Shown: positions 12,650-21,338 of the stretch, piece by piece
Position numbering within the stretch: position 1 is the first letter of the stretch
Layout of the letters: the number at the start of each line of letters is the position of its first letter
Assembly: GCA_902522585.1 (NCBI GenBank)
Contig: CABYWI010000005.1
Span: 1 to 43,669 of the forward strand
DNA from: an uncultured Alphaproteobacteria bacterium
GTDB lineage: Bacteria > Pseudomonadota > Alphaproteobacteria > HIMB59
Reading direction: 5' to 3'
Length of the DNA: 43,669 bases
Program-made: the position numbers and the translations under genes
Notes under the pieces: model-generated
What the model was told of the DNA's origin: nothing
The model's input: the letters and a program-made list of their open reading frames with translations, nothing else
Database searches by the model: none

Positions 12650-14022
12650 TCACTCCAGAAATACTTGCTATTGTAATGTTTCTGACGACTTTAGGTCTAC
12701 TACTCTTTGGTTTTCCAGTGGCGTTTACTCTCGCTGGCTCTGCCTTGTTATTTGGTTTTCTTGGTGATGCATTAGAAGTTTTTAATTTTAGAATGATGGG
12801 ATTTTTCCCTCAAAGAATTTTTGGGACAATGATAAATGAACCACTTGTTGCCGTTCCTCTTTTTATATTTATGGGAATCATGTTAGAAAAAACAAAAATT
12901 GCAGCAGGTCTTTTACAATCTATTGGAGAACTTTTTGGTTCAACTAAAGGTGGATTAGGCATAGGAGTTGTAATAGTAGGTATGCTTCTTGCGGCCTCAA
13001 CTGGAATAGTTGGAGCAACTGTAGTTACTATGGGCATGCTTTCTTTGCCCTCAATGATCAAAGCTGGATATGACCAAAAAATTGCGACTGGAACTATTTG
13101 TGCAGCTGGTACTCTTGGTCAAATAATTCCTCCTTCTATTGTGCTTGTTTTATTAGCAACAATTCTGCAAGGAGCAAATGAAGAAGCGGCGATGCTAAAA
13201 GGAGATCTTGCACCTGATCCTGTAACAGCAATTGATTTGTTTGCAGGTGCTTTATTACCTGGGCTTATGCTGGTGGTGATGTTTATTATCTTCATCTATT
13301 TTTATGCAAGAATATTTCCCAAATCTTGTCCACCAATTCAAACTGTTAAATCCAGAAGTGAAATTTACAAAGAGGCTTTCAAATCTATTTTTCCACCCTT
13401 AATACTTATTGTACTAGTCTTAGGCTCAATATTAATGGGTGTTGCAACTCCTACTGAGTCAGCATCAGTCGGAGCTGTTGGGGCTGCCATTATAGCTTTT
13501 ACAAAAGGAGAATTAACTTTTCAAAATCTAAAAGAGGTTTCTCTTAATACTGTTAAACTAAGCTCTTTTGTTTTTGTCATCTTGATTGGTGCTTCAATGT
13601 TTTCCTTAGTTTTTAGGGGATTCAATGGTGATGCTATGATTGAGCATTTTCTGGGTAGTCTTCCAGGGGGATTATTTACAGCCTTATTAATTGTTATGAT
13701 TGCTATTTTTTTCTTAGGATTTTTTCTAGACTATATAGAAATTATTTTTGTAATTGTTCCGTTAGTGGGACCAATACTAATAGCAAATGGCGCCGACCCT
13801 TTGTGGCTTGGTATTTTGATTTCACTCAATCTTCAAACCAGTTTTTTGACTCCACCATTTGGTTTTTCTTTATTCTTTTTGAGAGGTGTTGCTCCAAACG
13901 AAATACAAACAAGAAACATGTATAGAGGTGTAATGCCATTTATTGGAATTCAAGTATTGGCAATTATCATTGTTGCTCTTTTCCCAAGTATCGCTACTTG
14001 GCTTCCAAACTTAATGTTCTAG
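12646..14022 (+). CDS. dctM: TRAP transporter large permease (DctM family)
   Basis: 'FPVAFTLAGSALLFG', 'GLGIGVVIVGMLLAASTGIVGATVVTMGMLSLPSM', 'GTICAAGTLGQIIPPSIVLVL', 'ATPTESASVGAVGA'. Confidence 0.96.
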   Translation: MITPEILAIVMFLTTLGLLLFGFPVAFTLAGSALLFGFLGDALEVFNFRMMGFFPQRIFGTMINEPLVAVPLFIFMGIMLEKTKIAAGLLQSIGELFGSTKGGLGIGVVIVGMLLAASTGIVGATVVTMGMLSLPSMIKAGYDQKIATGTICAAGTLGQIIPPSIVLVLLATILQGANEEAAMLKGDLAPDPVTAIDLFAGALLPGLMLVVMFIIFIYFYARIFPKSCPPIQTVKSRSEIYKEAFKSIFPPLILIVLVLGSILMGVATPTESASVGAVGAAIIAFTKGELTFQNLKEVSLNTVKLSSFVFVILIGASMFSLVFRGFNGDAMIEHFLGSLPGGLFTALLIVMIAIFFLGFFLDYIEIIFVIVPLVGPILIANGADPLWLGILISLNLQTSFLTPPFGFSLFFLRGVAPNEIQTRNMYRGVMPFIGIQVLAIIIVALFPSIATWLPNLMF

Positions 14023-14048
14023 ATCGTCTTTTACTGATATTTGAAAAA

Positions 14049-14981
14049 TTAGAACCAGCTAATATTCTCTTTTTCGCAAAGTTTCCTCAACTTTAAAGGG
14101 TAATCAGTTATTATCCCATCTACCCCATAATCAATCATCCTTAACATTTCGTATTCTTCATTGACAGTCCACACGTTCACAAGGAGGCCTTCATCATGAG
14201 ATATTCTAACCATATCTTTGCTTAAATCTTTACAGTTGGGGTGCCATGCTTTTCCTCCTAATGTTTTGATAAGCCTAGGTAACTCTTTGCTATCACTACC
14301 GTATAAAGGCATGAAGTCTAACAAAGGTGATTTATCATACACTTTACCTTTCAGTTCAGATGTTAAGTAAGCTCTAGATAATTTGAGATCTATAGTTTTT
14401 ATTTCTGTTAAAACTCTCCAATCAAAAGATGAGTAGATGATTTTATCTTTTAATTTAGTTTTATTAACTTCATCAATAATCAATTTTGCCATTACGTTAG
14501 GGGGAGGTGCTAAATTTTCCTCAACAGGTGTTGATTTAATTTCTAAATTAATTATTGAATCATCTGAAATATATGTGGATGTCAATTCAAGAAGATCAGA
14601 TAATTTAGGTATATTTTTTTCACCTAAGCTTTTTTGATTAGCAAATCTTCTTCCATATTTAGATTTTTTATTAATCGTACCAATTTTAAAACTAGTCAGC
14701 TGCTCATAAGTTAGATCAAAAATTTTGATGTCATCATTCTTAATCCAATTACCCTCACTATTCTTCGTGAGTGAAGGATTTAATCTAAAATCATGATTAA
14801 TAACTGGAACTAAGTCTTTTGAAAATAAGATGTCAGTTTCATATGCTTTAATTTTGTTTTCAAATAAATATTTAAAACTATCTAAAGTGTTTTCTGGTAA
14901 GTATCCCCTAGCTCCTCTGTGGCCATAAATTTTTATGTGATTTGGCTTAGATAAAATCAAAATTATTTGAATATATGACAT
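14049..14981 (-). CDS. Glycerophosphodiester phosphodiesterase family protein
   Basis: 'YGHRGARGYLPENTLDSFKYLFE', 'ETDILFSKDLVPVINHD', 'NVWTVNEEYEMLRMIDYGVDGIITDYP' are GDPD signatures. Confidence 0.93.
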   Translation of the reverse strand: MSYIQIILILSKPNHIKIYGHRGARGYLPENTLDSFKYLFENKIKAYETDILFSKDLVPVINHDFRLNPSLTKNSEGNWIKNDDIKIFDLTYEQLTSFKIGTINKKSKYGRRFANQKSLGEKNIPKLSDLLELTSTYISDDSIINLEIKSTPVEENLAPPPNVMAKLIIDEVNKTKLKDKIIYSSFDWRVLTEIKTIDLKLSRAYLTSELKGKVYDKSPLLDFMPLYGSDSKELPRLIKTLGGKAWHPNCKDLSKDMVRISHDEGLLVNVWTVNEEYEMLRMIDYGVDGIITDYPLKLRKLCEKENISWF

Positions 14982-15005
14982 TTGCCCCCAAAAAAGGGGG
15001 CAAAT
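14980..15005 (-). other. Perfect intergenic stem-loop between dctP and the GDPD gene
   Basis: A-TTTGCCCCC / AAAAAA / GGGGGCAAA-T, 10-bp perfect stem. No U tract follows it on the minus strand, and its 3' arm overlaps the GDPD ATG (14981-14979). Confidence 0.8.
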
Positions 15006-15017
15006 TAAACTTAATTA

Positions 15018-16145
15018 TTATGCAGATGGATAAGTAAATGGGAGACTTCTAACTCTCATATACTCTTTCTCAGAAGTGTTTGTCCATCTTAAGATTGATG
15101 ATCTAAATTCAACAATATGAGAGAAGAGCTCTTGAGAAACTGGGTCTTCAGCTGCAATTGAACTACATACCTCTCCAGCTCTTTGACCTAAGGCGTTCAT
15201 AACATCATCTGGGAGTTGTCTCATTTGAACACCGTGCTCATTAATAAGTTTTTGGTATGAACTGTCATTTACAGCTTGAAAGAAAGATAGTACTTCCATA
15301 TTGACAGCTTTTGAAGCGACAGTAATGAGCTCTCTAGTTGCATCATCTAGCTTCTCCCACTCAAACATATCTATTGAACAGTCTAAGATTGTGGCTGGCT
15401 CGTGCCATCCTGGGTTATAATAGTATTTAGCAGCTTGGTGTAAGCCTTTGCCCAAATCAGCCGCGGGGCCAATCCATTCTGTAGCATCAATTGCGCCCGA
15501 AGCAAGCGATGGAAGAACGTCAGCGCCTGCCAAAAGAACCGTGTTAGCCCCAAATGATTTTAATACTTCTCCACCAAGACCTGGCATTCTTATTTTTAAA
15601 CCATCAAAATCTGCAAGTGAATTAATTTCTTTGTTAAACCAACCACCCATCTGGTTACCGGTGTTTCCCATTGGAAGAAATTTCACACCAATTGAGTTAT
15701 AAGCTTTATCTGCCGCTTCAATTCCTCCGCCATAGTAACACCAAGCATTTTGTTCTTGTGCTGTCAAACCAAAAGGTAAGGCTGCAGAAAATGATGGGGC
15801 CATACTTATGTTAGTCCAGTAATATCCGGCACCGTAGGCCATCTGAGCCGCACCAGATCTAACTGCATCTAGCGATTCAAGAGGCGGGACTAATTCACCC
15901 CCATGGTAAACAGTGATTTTTAACTTATCAGATGCATTATTAATATAACTAGCAAATCTATCTATTGCTTTGCCAAGACCGCCCGCCTTACCGAAAGCAG
16001 AACATGCGATCCATTCCATATGTCCACCTGAAATAGCTGGAGCTGGAAAGGAAGAAACTGTTGCAGCTCCAAGTGCTGCAGCGCCTGCACCTTTAAGGAA
16101 GCTTCTTCTTTTCATGGTCTTATTATTTTTAGCTTTTTTTGCCAT
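15018..16145 (-). CDS. dctP: TRAP transporter substrate-binding protein (DctP family) with Tat signal
   Basis: Twin-arginine leader 'MKRRSFLKGAGAAALGAATVSSFPAPAIS'; DctP features 'GGWFNKEINSLADFDGLKIRMPGLGGEVLKSFGANTVLLAGADVLPSLASGAIDATEW'. Confidence 0.95.
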   Translation of the reverse strand: MAKKAKNNKTMKRRSFLKGAGAAALGAATVSSFPAPAISGGHMEWIACSAFGKAGGLGKAIDRFASYINNASDKLKITVYHGGELVPPLESLDAVRSGAAQMAYGAGYYWTNISMAPSFSAALPFGLTAQEQNAWCYYGGGIEAADKAYNSIGVKFLPMGNTGNQMGGWFNKEINSLADFDGLKIRMPGLGGEVLKSFGANTVLLAGADVLPSLASGAIDATEWIGPAADLGKGLHQAAKYYYNPGWHEPATILDCSIDMFEWEKLDDATRELITVASKAVNMEVLSFFQAVNDSSYQKLINEHGVQMRQLPDDVMNALGQRAGEVCSSIAAEDPVSQELFSHIVEFRSSILRWTNTSEKEYMRVRSLPFTYPSA

Positions 16146-16179
16146 AAATATTTCCCTCCTAATTTTAAGAAATAATTAA

Positions 16180-17070
16180 TTATTTTTTATTAGTGATAAT
16201 TATACCAACTATTACTGATACTATTCCAGCATAATGATAGATTTGAAGAGTTTCTTGAAAAATAAAAAAGGCAAGGATTCCACCGAAAATTGGCATTAAA
16301 TGTAAATAAGGACCTGATTTATTGGCTCCAATTAGAGCGACACCTGTATTCCAACATATATAAGAAAATATACTTGGAAATATCCCAGTATAGCCAATAG
16401 CTAAAAGTGATTGTTGAGTTACTTTTAAATAGTTTCCTTGGATGAAGATGTCAAAAAGATAAACGGGGAATAATAAAATGACCGTCAGTCCAAAAGAAAT
16501 ATATAGAAAACTAAACCCTGATACTCCAGTTTCATTCTTTTTTAAAAAAATTGAATATAAAGCCCAAGAGGTTACAGCTAATAATATAAAAAGATCCCCT
16601 GAATAAAAATCAGATTTAAATATGTTTTGATAATTTCCTTTAGCAATCACAAAACTAACACCTAAAAGAGAAATAATAATACCGATCATCTGATATCGAT
16701 TAGTATCAATTCTATAAAGAATCTTATTAAAAAGAATGATTAACATAGGTGTTGTAGAAATAATTAATAATGCATTAATCACAGTAGTGGCTGTGAGCCC
16801 TAAATAAACAAGAGTATTAAATAGAGTTGGTCCGGTGAGAATAATCAAAAAAATTATTCCAGGTTGTTTTTTTAATAAAGGCAGTTCTTTGAATGATTTT
16901 GAAAAACAAAAAGGGGTTAAAATTATAAATGCAATTACCCATCGATAAAAACCAAGTGATAAAGGAGACACTAAACTTTCAACTGAAGCTAATCGTCCAA
17001 TAACAAAATTACCTGACCAAAATAAAGAAGCGAAACATAGAACTATTGTCGCTTTTAATGAATTGCTCAA
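16180..17070 (-). CDS. DMT superfamily permease, EamA family
   Basis: About 10 TM with two EamA-like repeats; 'LFWSGNFVIGRLA', 'PIFGGILAFFIFQETLQIYHYAGIVSVIVGI'. Confidence 0.92.
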   Translation of the reverse strand: MSNSLKATIVLCFASLFWSGNFVIGRLASVESLVSPLSLGFYRWVIAFIILTPFCFSKSFKELPLLKKQPGIIFLIILTGPTLFNTLVYLGLTATTVINALLIISTTPMLIILFNKILYRIDTNRYQMIGIIISLLGVSFVIAKGNYQNIFKSDFYSGDLFILLAVTSWALYSIFLKKNETGVSGFSFLYISFGLTVILLFPVYLFDIFIQGNYLKVTQQSLLAIGYTGIFPSIFSYICWNTGVALIGANKSGPYLHLMPIFGGILAFFIFQETLQIYHYAGIVSVIVGIIITNKK

Positions 17071-17081
17071 AATTAGATTTG

Positions 17082-18230
17082 CTATAATTTTTCAATTGCC
17101 ATTGCCAGTCCCTGTCCTCCACCAATGCACATGCTTGCAACGCCAAACTTATTTTTAGTGCGTTTTAACTGATGTGCTAGCGTTGTAACAATTCTTGTTC
17201 CAGAACAGCCGATTGGATGACCAAGAGCAATTGCGCCGCCTGCAATATTTAATTTATTTGGATCAATTTTTAAGGATCGTTGAACAGCAACAGAGGTGGC
17301 TGCAAAAGCCTCATTAATTTCAATAAGATCAAAATAATTTATATTTACAGACATTTTTTTCATTAACTTCTGAATAGCGGTAATCGGTGTAATTCCCATG
17401 TAGTCGGGATTACCTGCTGAAGAAGACCAAGATAAAATTTTAGCTAAAGGCTTAATTTTATTTGCGCTTATGTAATCTTTAGATGCTAGAGCAAAAAATG
17501 CAGCACCATCGTTTAGAGAGGATGCATTACCAGGTGTTACAGTACCCTTCTTTTTAAAAACAGGTTTAAGCTGAGTTAATTTTGAAAGAGTAGTGTCTAA
17601 TCTTACTTCATCTTTTAGAGATGATTTGCATAATTCATTTTTAAAATATTTATTTTTTATTGCTTTATATGTTTTCAGATAAGATCCATATGCATATTGA
17701 TCTTGTTCTTGTCGAGTAACATTATATTTTCTGGAAACATTTTCAGCAGTAATTCCCATGTGCTCTTGAGAAAAAGCATCAGTCAATCCATCATTTACAA
17801 GAGTATCAATAAAAATATTATTACCTAATTTTTTTTCACCTGTTCTACTTAAATAAGCATGTCTTGCACGTGACATGCTCTCTTGACCTCCAGCAATAAC
17901 TAAATCAGACTCTTGTGTGAAAATTTTCAAAGAGGCTTCAATTGCTGCACGCATTCCGCTTCCACAGACTTGGTTAACCACATAAGCAAAAGAGGATTGA
18001 GACATGCCAGAATTTAAAGCAACTTGACGAGCTGTATTCATCCCAAGTCCACTAGTTAGTACTTGACCCAAAACCAAGCCTTCAACATCCTTTGTGGCTA
18101 TTTTGCTATTACGTTGGAATAAGTCTTGAAGACATTGCGTGCCTAATTCTACAGACTCAGTTTTTTTGTATTGTCCGAGATATGTGCCAATAGGAGTACG
18201 GACACCATCTATTATATAAATATCACTCAT
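17082..18230 (-). CDS. Acetyl-CoA acetyltransferase (thiolase)
   Basis: 'VVNQVCGSGMRAA', 'GGQESMSRARH', 'NIAGGAIALGHPIGCSGTRIVTTL', 'GVASMCIGGGQGLAMAIE'. Confidence 0.96.
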   Translation of the reverse strand: MSDIYIIDGVRTPIGTYLGQYKKTESVELGTQCLQDLFQRNSKIATKDVEGLVLGQVLTSGLGMNTARQVALNSGMSQSSFAYVVNQVCGSGMRAAIEASLKIFTQESDLVIAGGQESMSRARHAYLSRTGEKKLGNNIFIDTLVNDGLTDAFSQEHMGITAENVSRKYNVTRQEQDQYAYGSYLKTYKAIKNKYFKNELCKSSLKDEVRLDTTLSKLTQLKPVFKKKGTVTPGNASSLNDGAAFFALASKDYISANKIKPLAKILSWSSSAGNPDYMGITPITAIQKLMKKMSVNINYFDLIEINEAFAATSVAVQRSLKIDPNKLNIAGGAIALGHPIGCSGTRIVTTLAHQLKRTKNKFGVASMCIGGGQGLAMAIEKL

Positions 18231-20142
18231 TAATTATTATTTCTTTATACTCTTGAATAGACTCTGGATTAGCCAAAGCTCCAAGATTTTGGACTTTATC
18301 ATTATTAATTATATTTTTGACAAGAATTTCAGAATTTTTTCCACTCTTAGTTCTTGGAATATCTTTAACAATGAAAGTTTTCCAAGGCACATGACGCGGA
18401 CTAAGAGTTGATTTTAAATGCTTTTTAATTAAATCAGTAAAGTTCAAGGGTATTTTATTCTTTGTGGACTTAATGAATAAGATAACTCTCTCATCATTTC
18501 CAGTTAAATAGCCGGTTGCCAAACTATCATCAATCCATGAAAAATTTTGTAAAGCACTATAAATTTCACCCGTTCCAATTCTCACCCCACCGGGATTTAA
18601 AGTGGCATCTGATCTTCCATAAATTATATAACCGCCATTATTAGTTTTTTTTACATAATCTCCATGAGACCAAATATTGGAGAATTTTTCGAAATAGGCT
18701 GATTTATATTTTGAAAAGTTTTTATCATTCCAGAAATAGATAGGTTTAGAGGGAAAGGGTGTTTTGCAAACCAACTCTCCAGTCTGTTTTATAGATTTTC
18801 CTTTTTCATCAAAAACATCTATATCCATTCCTAAACCTGGGCCTTGAATCTCACCTGCATAAACAGGTCTTGTTGGGACACCCAACATAAAACAAGAAAC
18901 AATATCTGTTCCTCCGCTAATTGAGTGGATAAAAGATTTTTGGTTAAAAGTTTTGTTAATAAATTGAAAAGTGGACTTGCTCAAAGGAGAGCCGGTGGAA
19001 ATAAAACATTTTATATTTGGCAAAATATTTTTTTTATTATTTTTGTGATTATTTTGAATAGCCTCATATATTTTAGCGCCTGCTCCTAACATATTTGATT
19101 TTGATTTTTTAGTTAATTGCAGTACTCGATTTTTAGAAGGATAAAAAGGTGATCCATCATATAAGACAATACTAGAGCCCAGTAACAAATTAGAAACCAT
19201 CCAGTTCCACATCATCCACCCGCATGTGGTTAAAAATAACATCTTATCTTTTGGCATCACATTAGTATGAAGAGATAATTCTTTGAGATGTTGTAGTAAT
19301 GAACCACCATGCCCGTGAGTGATACACTTAGGAAGACCAGTAGTGCCACTTGAGAAAAGAACATACAAGGGATGATTAAAATCAACTGATTCACTTTTTT
19401 CTTTTTGTTGGAAAATTTTATTTTTATATATTTTCTGAAGTTCAGATCGATTTAAACTACTAGGATAGGAAGTTTTAAGAATTTTAGGATTGCCTATTTT
19501 TCTTTGAATTTGAATAATATTTTTAGAATATAAAAACTTTTTTCCATTATAGAAATAGTAATCAGCAACGATTATGAGCTTAGGTTTTAACTGAGAAAAC
19601 CTATCAATTACTGCTTTTGATCCAAAATCAGATGAGCAAGAGGACCAAACGGCTCCAATTTTAGCAGATGCTAAGAAAGCGATAATCGTATCTGCTATGT
19701 TTGGTAAATATCCAACAATAACATCTCCTTTTTTAATTTTTAATAAACGGTAGTAAGAACTTAGTGCCTGAACTCTTAAATTAAGCTCTTTATATGTAAT
19801 TTTTTCTTCAAAATTATTTTCTCCAATAAAATGAATAGCTAAATCATTAGAATTATTTTTTTCAATTAGATAAAAATAATTGGTATCAAAATTATAAAAA
19901 AAATTAGTTTTCCAAAATTTAGGACTTTTTTGAACTAATTTTGAATTTTTTTTTAAGAGAAGAGGTACTTTATAAAACTCTGCGATCGAACTCCAAAAAA
20001 TTCTAGAGTTTTTTACAGTCCAATTCCAGAGGTGAGAATAATCTTTAAATTTTTTTTTATAGCGATGAGTCAAATAATTTTCAAAAGCATATAGGTTAGA
20101 GCTTTGAATTTGTTTTAGAGTTGGTTGAAAAAGTTTAGTCAT
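18223..20142 (-). CDS. Acetoacetate-CoA ligase (acetoacetyl-CoA synthetase)
   Basis: 639-aa AMP-forming ligase; 'YVLFSSGTTGLPKCITHGHGGSLLQHLKE', 'TTCGWMMWNWMVSNLLLGSSIVLYDGSPFYP', 'SISGGTDIVSCFM', 'GRSDATLNPGGVRIGTGEIY'. Confidence 0.95.
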   Translation of the reverse strand: MTKLFQPTLKQIQSSNLYAFENYLTHRYKKKFKDYSHLWNWTVKNSRIFWSSIAEFYKVPLLLKKNSKLVQKSPKFWKTNFFYNFDTNYFYLIEKNNSNDLAIHFIGENNFEEKITYKELNLRVQALSSYYRLLKIKKGDVIVGYLPNIADTIIAFLASAKIGAVWSSCSSDFGSKAVIDRFSQLKPKLIIVADYYFYNGKKFLYSKNIIQIQRKIGNPKILKTSYPSSLNRSELQKIYKNKIFQQKEKSESVDFNHPLYVLFSSGTTGLPKCITHGHGGSLLQHLKELSLHTNVMPKDKMLFLTTCGWMMWNWMVSNLLLGSSIVLYDGSPFYPSKNRVLQLTKKSKSNMLGAGAKIYEAIQNNHKNNKKNILPNIKCFISTGSPLSKSTFQFINKTFNQKSFIHSISGGTDIVSCFMLGVPTRPVYAGEIQGPGLGMDIDVFDEKGKSIKQTGELVCKTPFPSKPIYFWNDKNFSKYKSAYFEKFSNIWSHGDYVKKTNNGGYIIYGRSDATLNPGGVRIGTGEIYSALQNFSWIDDSLATGYLTGNDERVILFIKSTKNKIPLNFTDLIKKHLKSTLSPRHVPWKTFIVKDIPRTKSGKNSEILVKNIINNDKVQNLGALANPESIQEYKEIIINE

Positions 20143-20530
20143 TTTTCTTTACGACTGAAAGTAAAGATTGTGGTATCTTAAGTGGTTTGCCTGATGAGTT
20201 AATATTGACCATGATCACTTTTGAATTAAAAATCAGCTCATTATTCCTAAAAATATTTTGTTCCAATTCAAAAGATGCCTTTTTAATATTTAAAAATTTG
20301 GTTTGAATATTTAAATCATCTTCTAATTTGGCTGATTGTATATAATTACAATTGATATTTTTAACTACAAAATGGCAATCATATTGTTCACTTAATGATT
20401 GCAGAGAAAAACCTATTTCATGTATCATATTTGTGCGAGCTCTTTCTATATATTTTAAATAATTTGCATAATAAACAACACCACCAGCATCAGTGTCTTC
20501 ATAATATACTTTTGATTTAAATACATACAT
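20135..20530 (-). CDS. Acyl-CoA thioesterase, YbgC/4-hydroxybenzoyl-CoA thioesterase family
   Basis: Hotdog motif 'KVYYEDTDAGGVVYYANYLKYIERARTNMI'. Confidence 0.93.
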   Translation of the reverse strand: MYVFKSKVYYEDTDAGGVVYYANYLKYIERARTNMIHEIGFSLQSLSEQYDCHFVVKNINCNYIQSAKLEDDLNIQTKFLNIKKASFELEQNIFRNNELIFNSKVIMVNINSSGKPLKIPQSLLSVVKKND

Positions 20531-20610
20531 TAGGTAGCTAGGCCTAAATAAAGCAAATAACTTAATGATATTATTGCTATTCCAAAAATTAGATATCTAT
20601 ATTCACCCAT
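20530..20610 (-). CDS. Candidate 26-aa single-TM microprotein translationally coupled to the thioesterase
   Basis: Hand translation MGEYRYLIFGIAIISLSYLLYLGLAT*. Its TAA shares one base with the thioesterase ATG (TAATG). Shorter than the ORF-track cut-off. Confidence 0.5.
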   Translation of the reverse strand: MGEYRYLIFGIAIISLSYLLYLGLAT

Positions 20611-20669
20611 AATATAATTTTTATTATTTAATCTAAAATAAACATATACAAATAAATAAAGCTAGCTTC

Positions 20670-21065
20670 TTACTCTTGGTTGGGCCTTGTTGAAACGAAT
20701 AAAGAAAGTAAACTTAAAATAGGGAAAATTGCGATACCAACAATTGGGATATCAACGGAAATAAATTGATATTTAACATATAAGGTAGTTAAAAATATTA
20801 TAAAAAAACCAATACTAGAGCCCAAAAGTAACCTTTGAGCACCAGACCTTACAGAAACTCTTGATAAATATAATATAATACCAATAGTAAATATACCCGA
20901 GCCCATTATATATCTAAGTATAGTCGCAACTTCAAACGCTAGCTTATTTTCTTTTATCCCTGGGAACATTGCTATGTTTATTTGATTATTAAAATAAAAA
21001 AAGCAAAATCCAATTATCATCATAACAATACCATTAAGTGCCAATACAGTTCGAGATTTACCCAT
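20670..21065 (-). CDS. Four-TM membrane protein of unknown function (DUF4345-like topology)
   Basis: 131 aa with four hydrophobic segments; 'ATILRYIMGSGIFTIGIILYLSR'. Family assignment is tentative. Confidence 0.6.
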   Translation of the reverse strand: MGKSRTVLALNGIVMMIIGFCFFYFNNQINIAMFPGIKENKLAFEVATILRYIMGSGIFTIGIILYLSRVSVRSGAQRLLLGSSIGFFIIFLTTLYVKYQFISVDIPIVGIAIFPILSLLSLFVSTRPNQE

Positions 21066-21189
21066 AAAAAATCATACCATTAAAATATATAGAAAGACCA
21101 TCAAAATTTACAATTTTGACTTTAAAACAAAAGCTTTAACTAAATATATCCTCTATGAATTTTTATAAAGTTTAATAAAATCAAGATAA

Positions 21190-21264
21190 GGTTCCGTGGT
21201 GTAACGGATAGCACAAATGACTTCGGATCATTTAGTCAGGGTTCGAATCCTTGCGGGACCGCCA
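21190..21264 (+). tRNA. tRNA-Arg (anticodon UCG)
   Basis: Full cloverleaf: acceptor GGTTCCG/CGGGACC, D arm GTGT/GCAC with A20, anticodon stem AATGA/TCATT with loop CTTCGGA (anticodon TCG), T arm CAGGG-TTCGAAT-CCTTG, encoded G-CCA. Confidence 0.96.
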
Positions 21265-21338
21265 GAAATGTTTAAAGAAAACTCCCCAATCACTGAAGAT
21301 TATTTATTAAATATTTAATTGTTTGATAAATTTTTAAA

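Noticed and set aside
12246-13061. Short ORFs within dctQ and dctM
   Set aside because: Overlap strongly supported TRAP permease genes.
14980-15005. Rho-independent terminator of dctP
   Set aside because: Stem is strong, but the minus strand lacks a U tract after it (GUCAUAUAUUC) and the T run is in the loop.
15448-16179. 84-aa and 69-aa ORFs antisense to dctP
   Set aside because: Antisense shadows of the DctP gene including its Tat leader.
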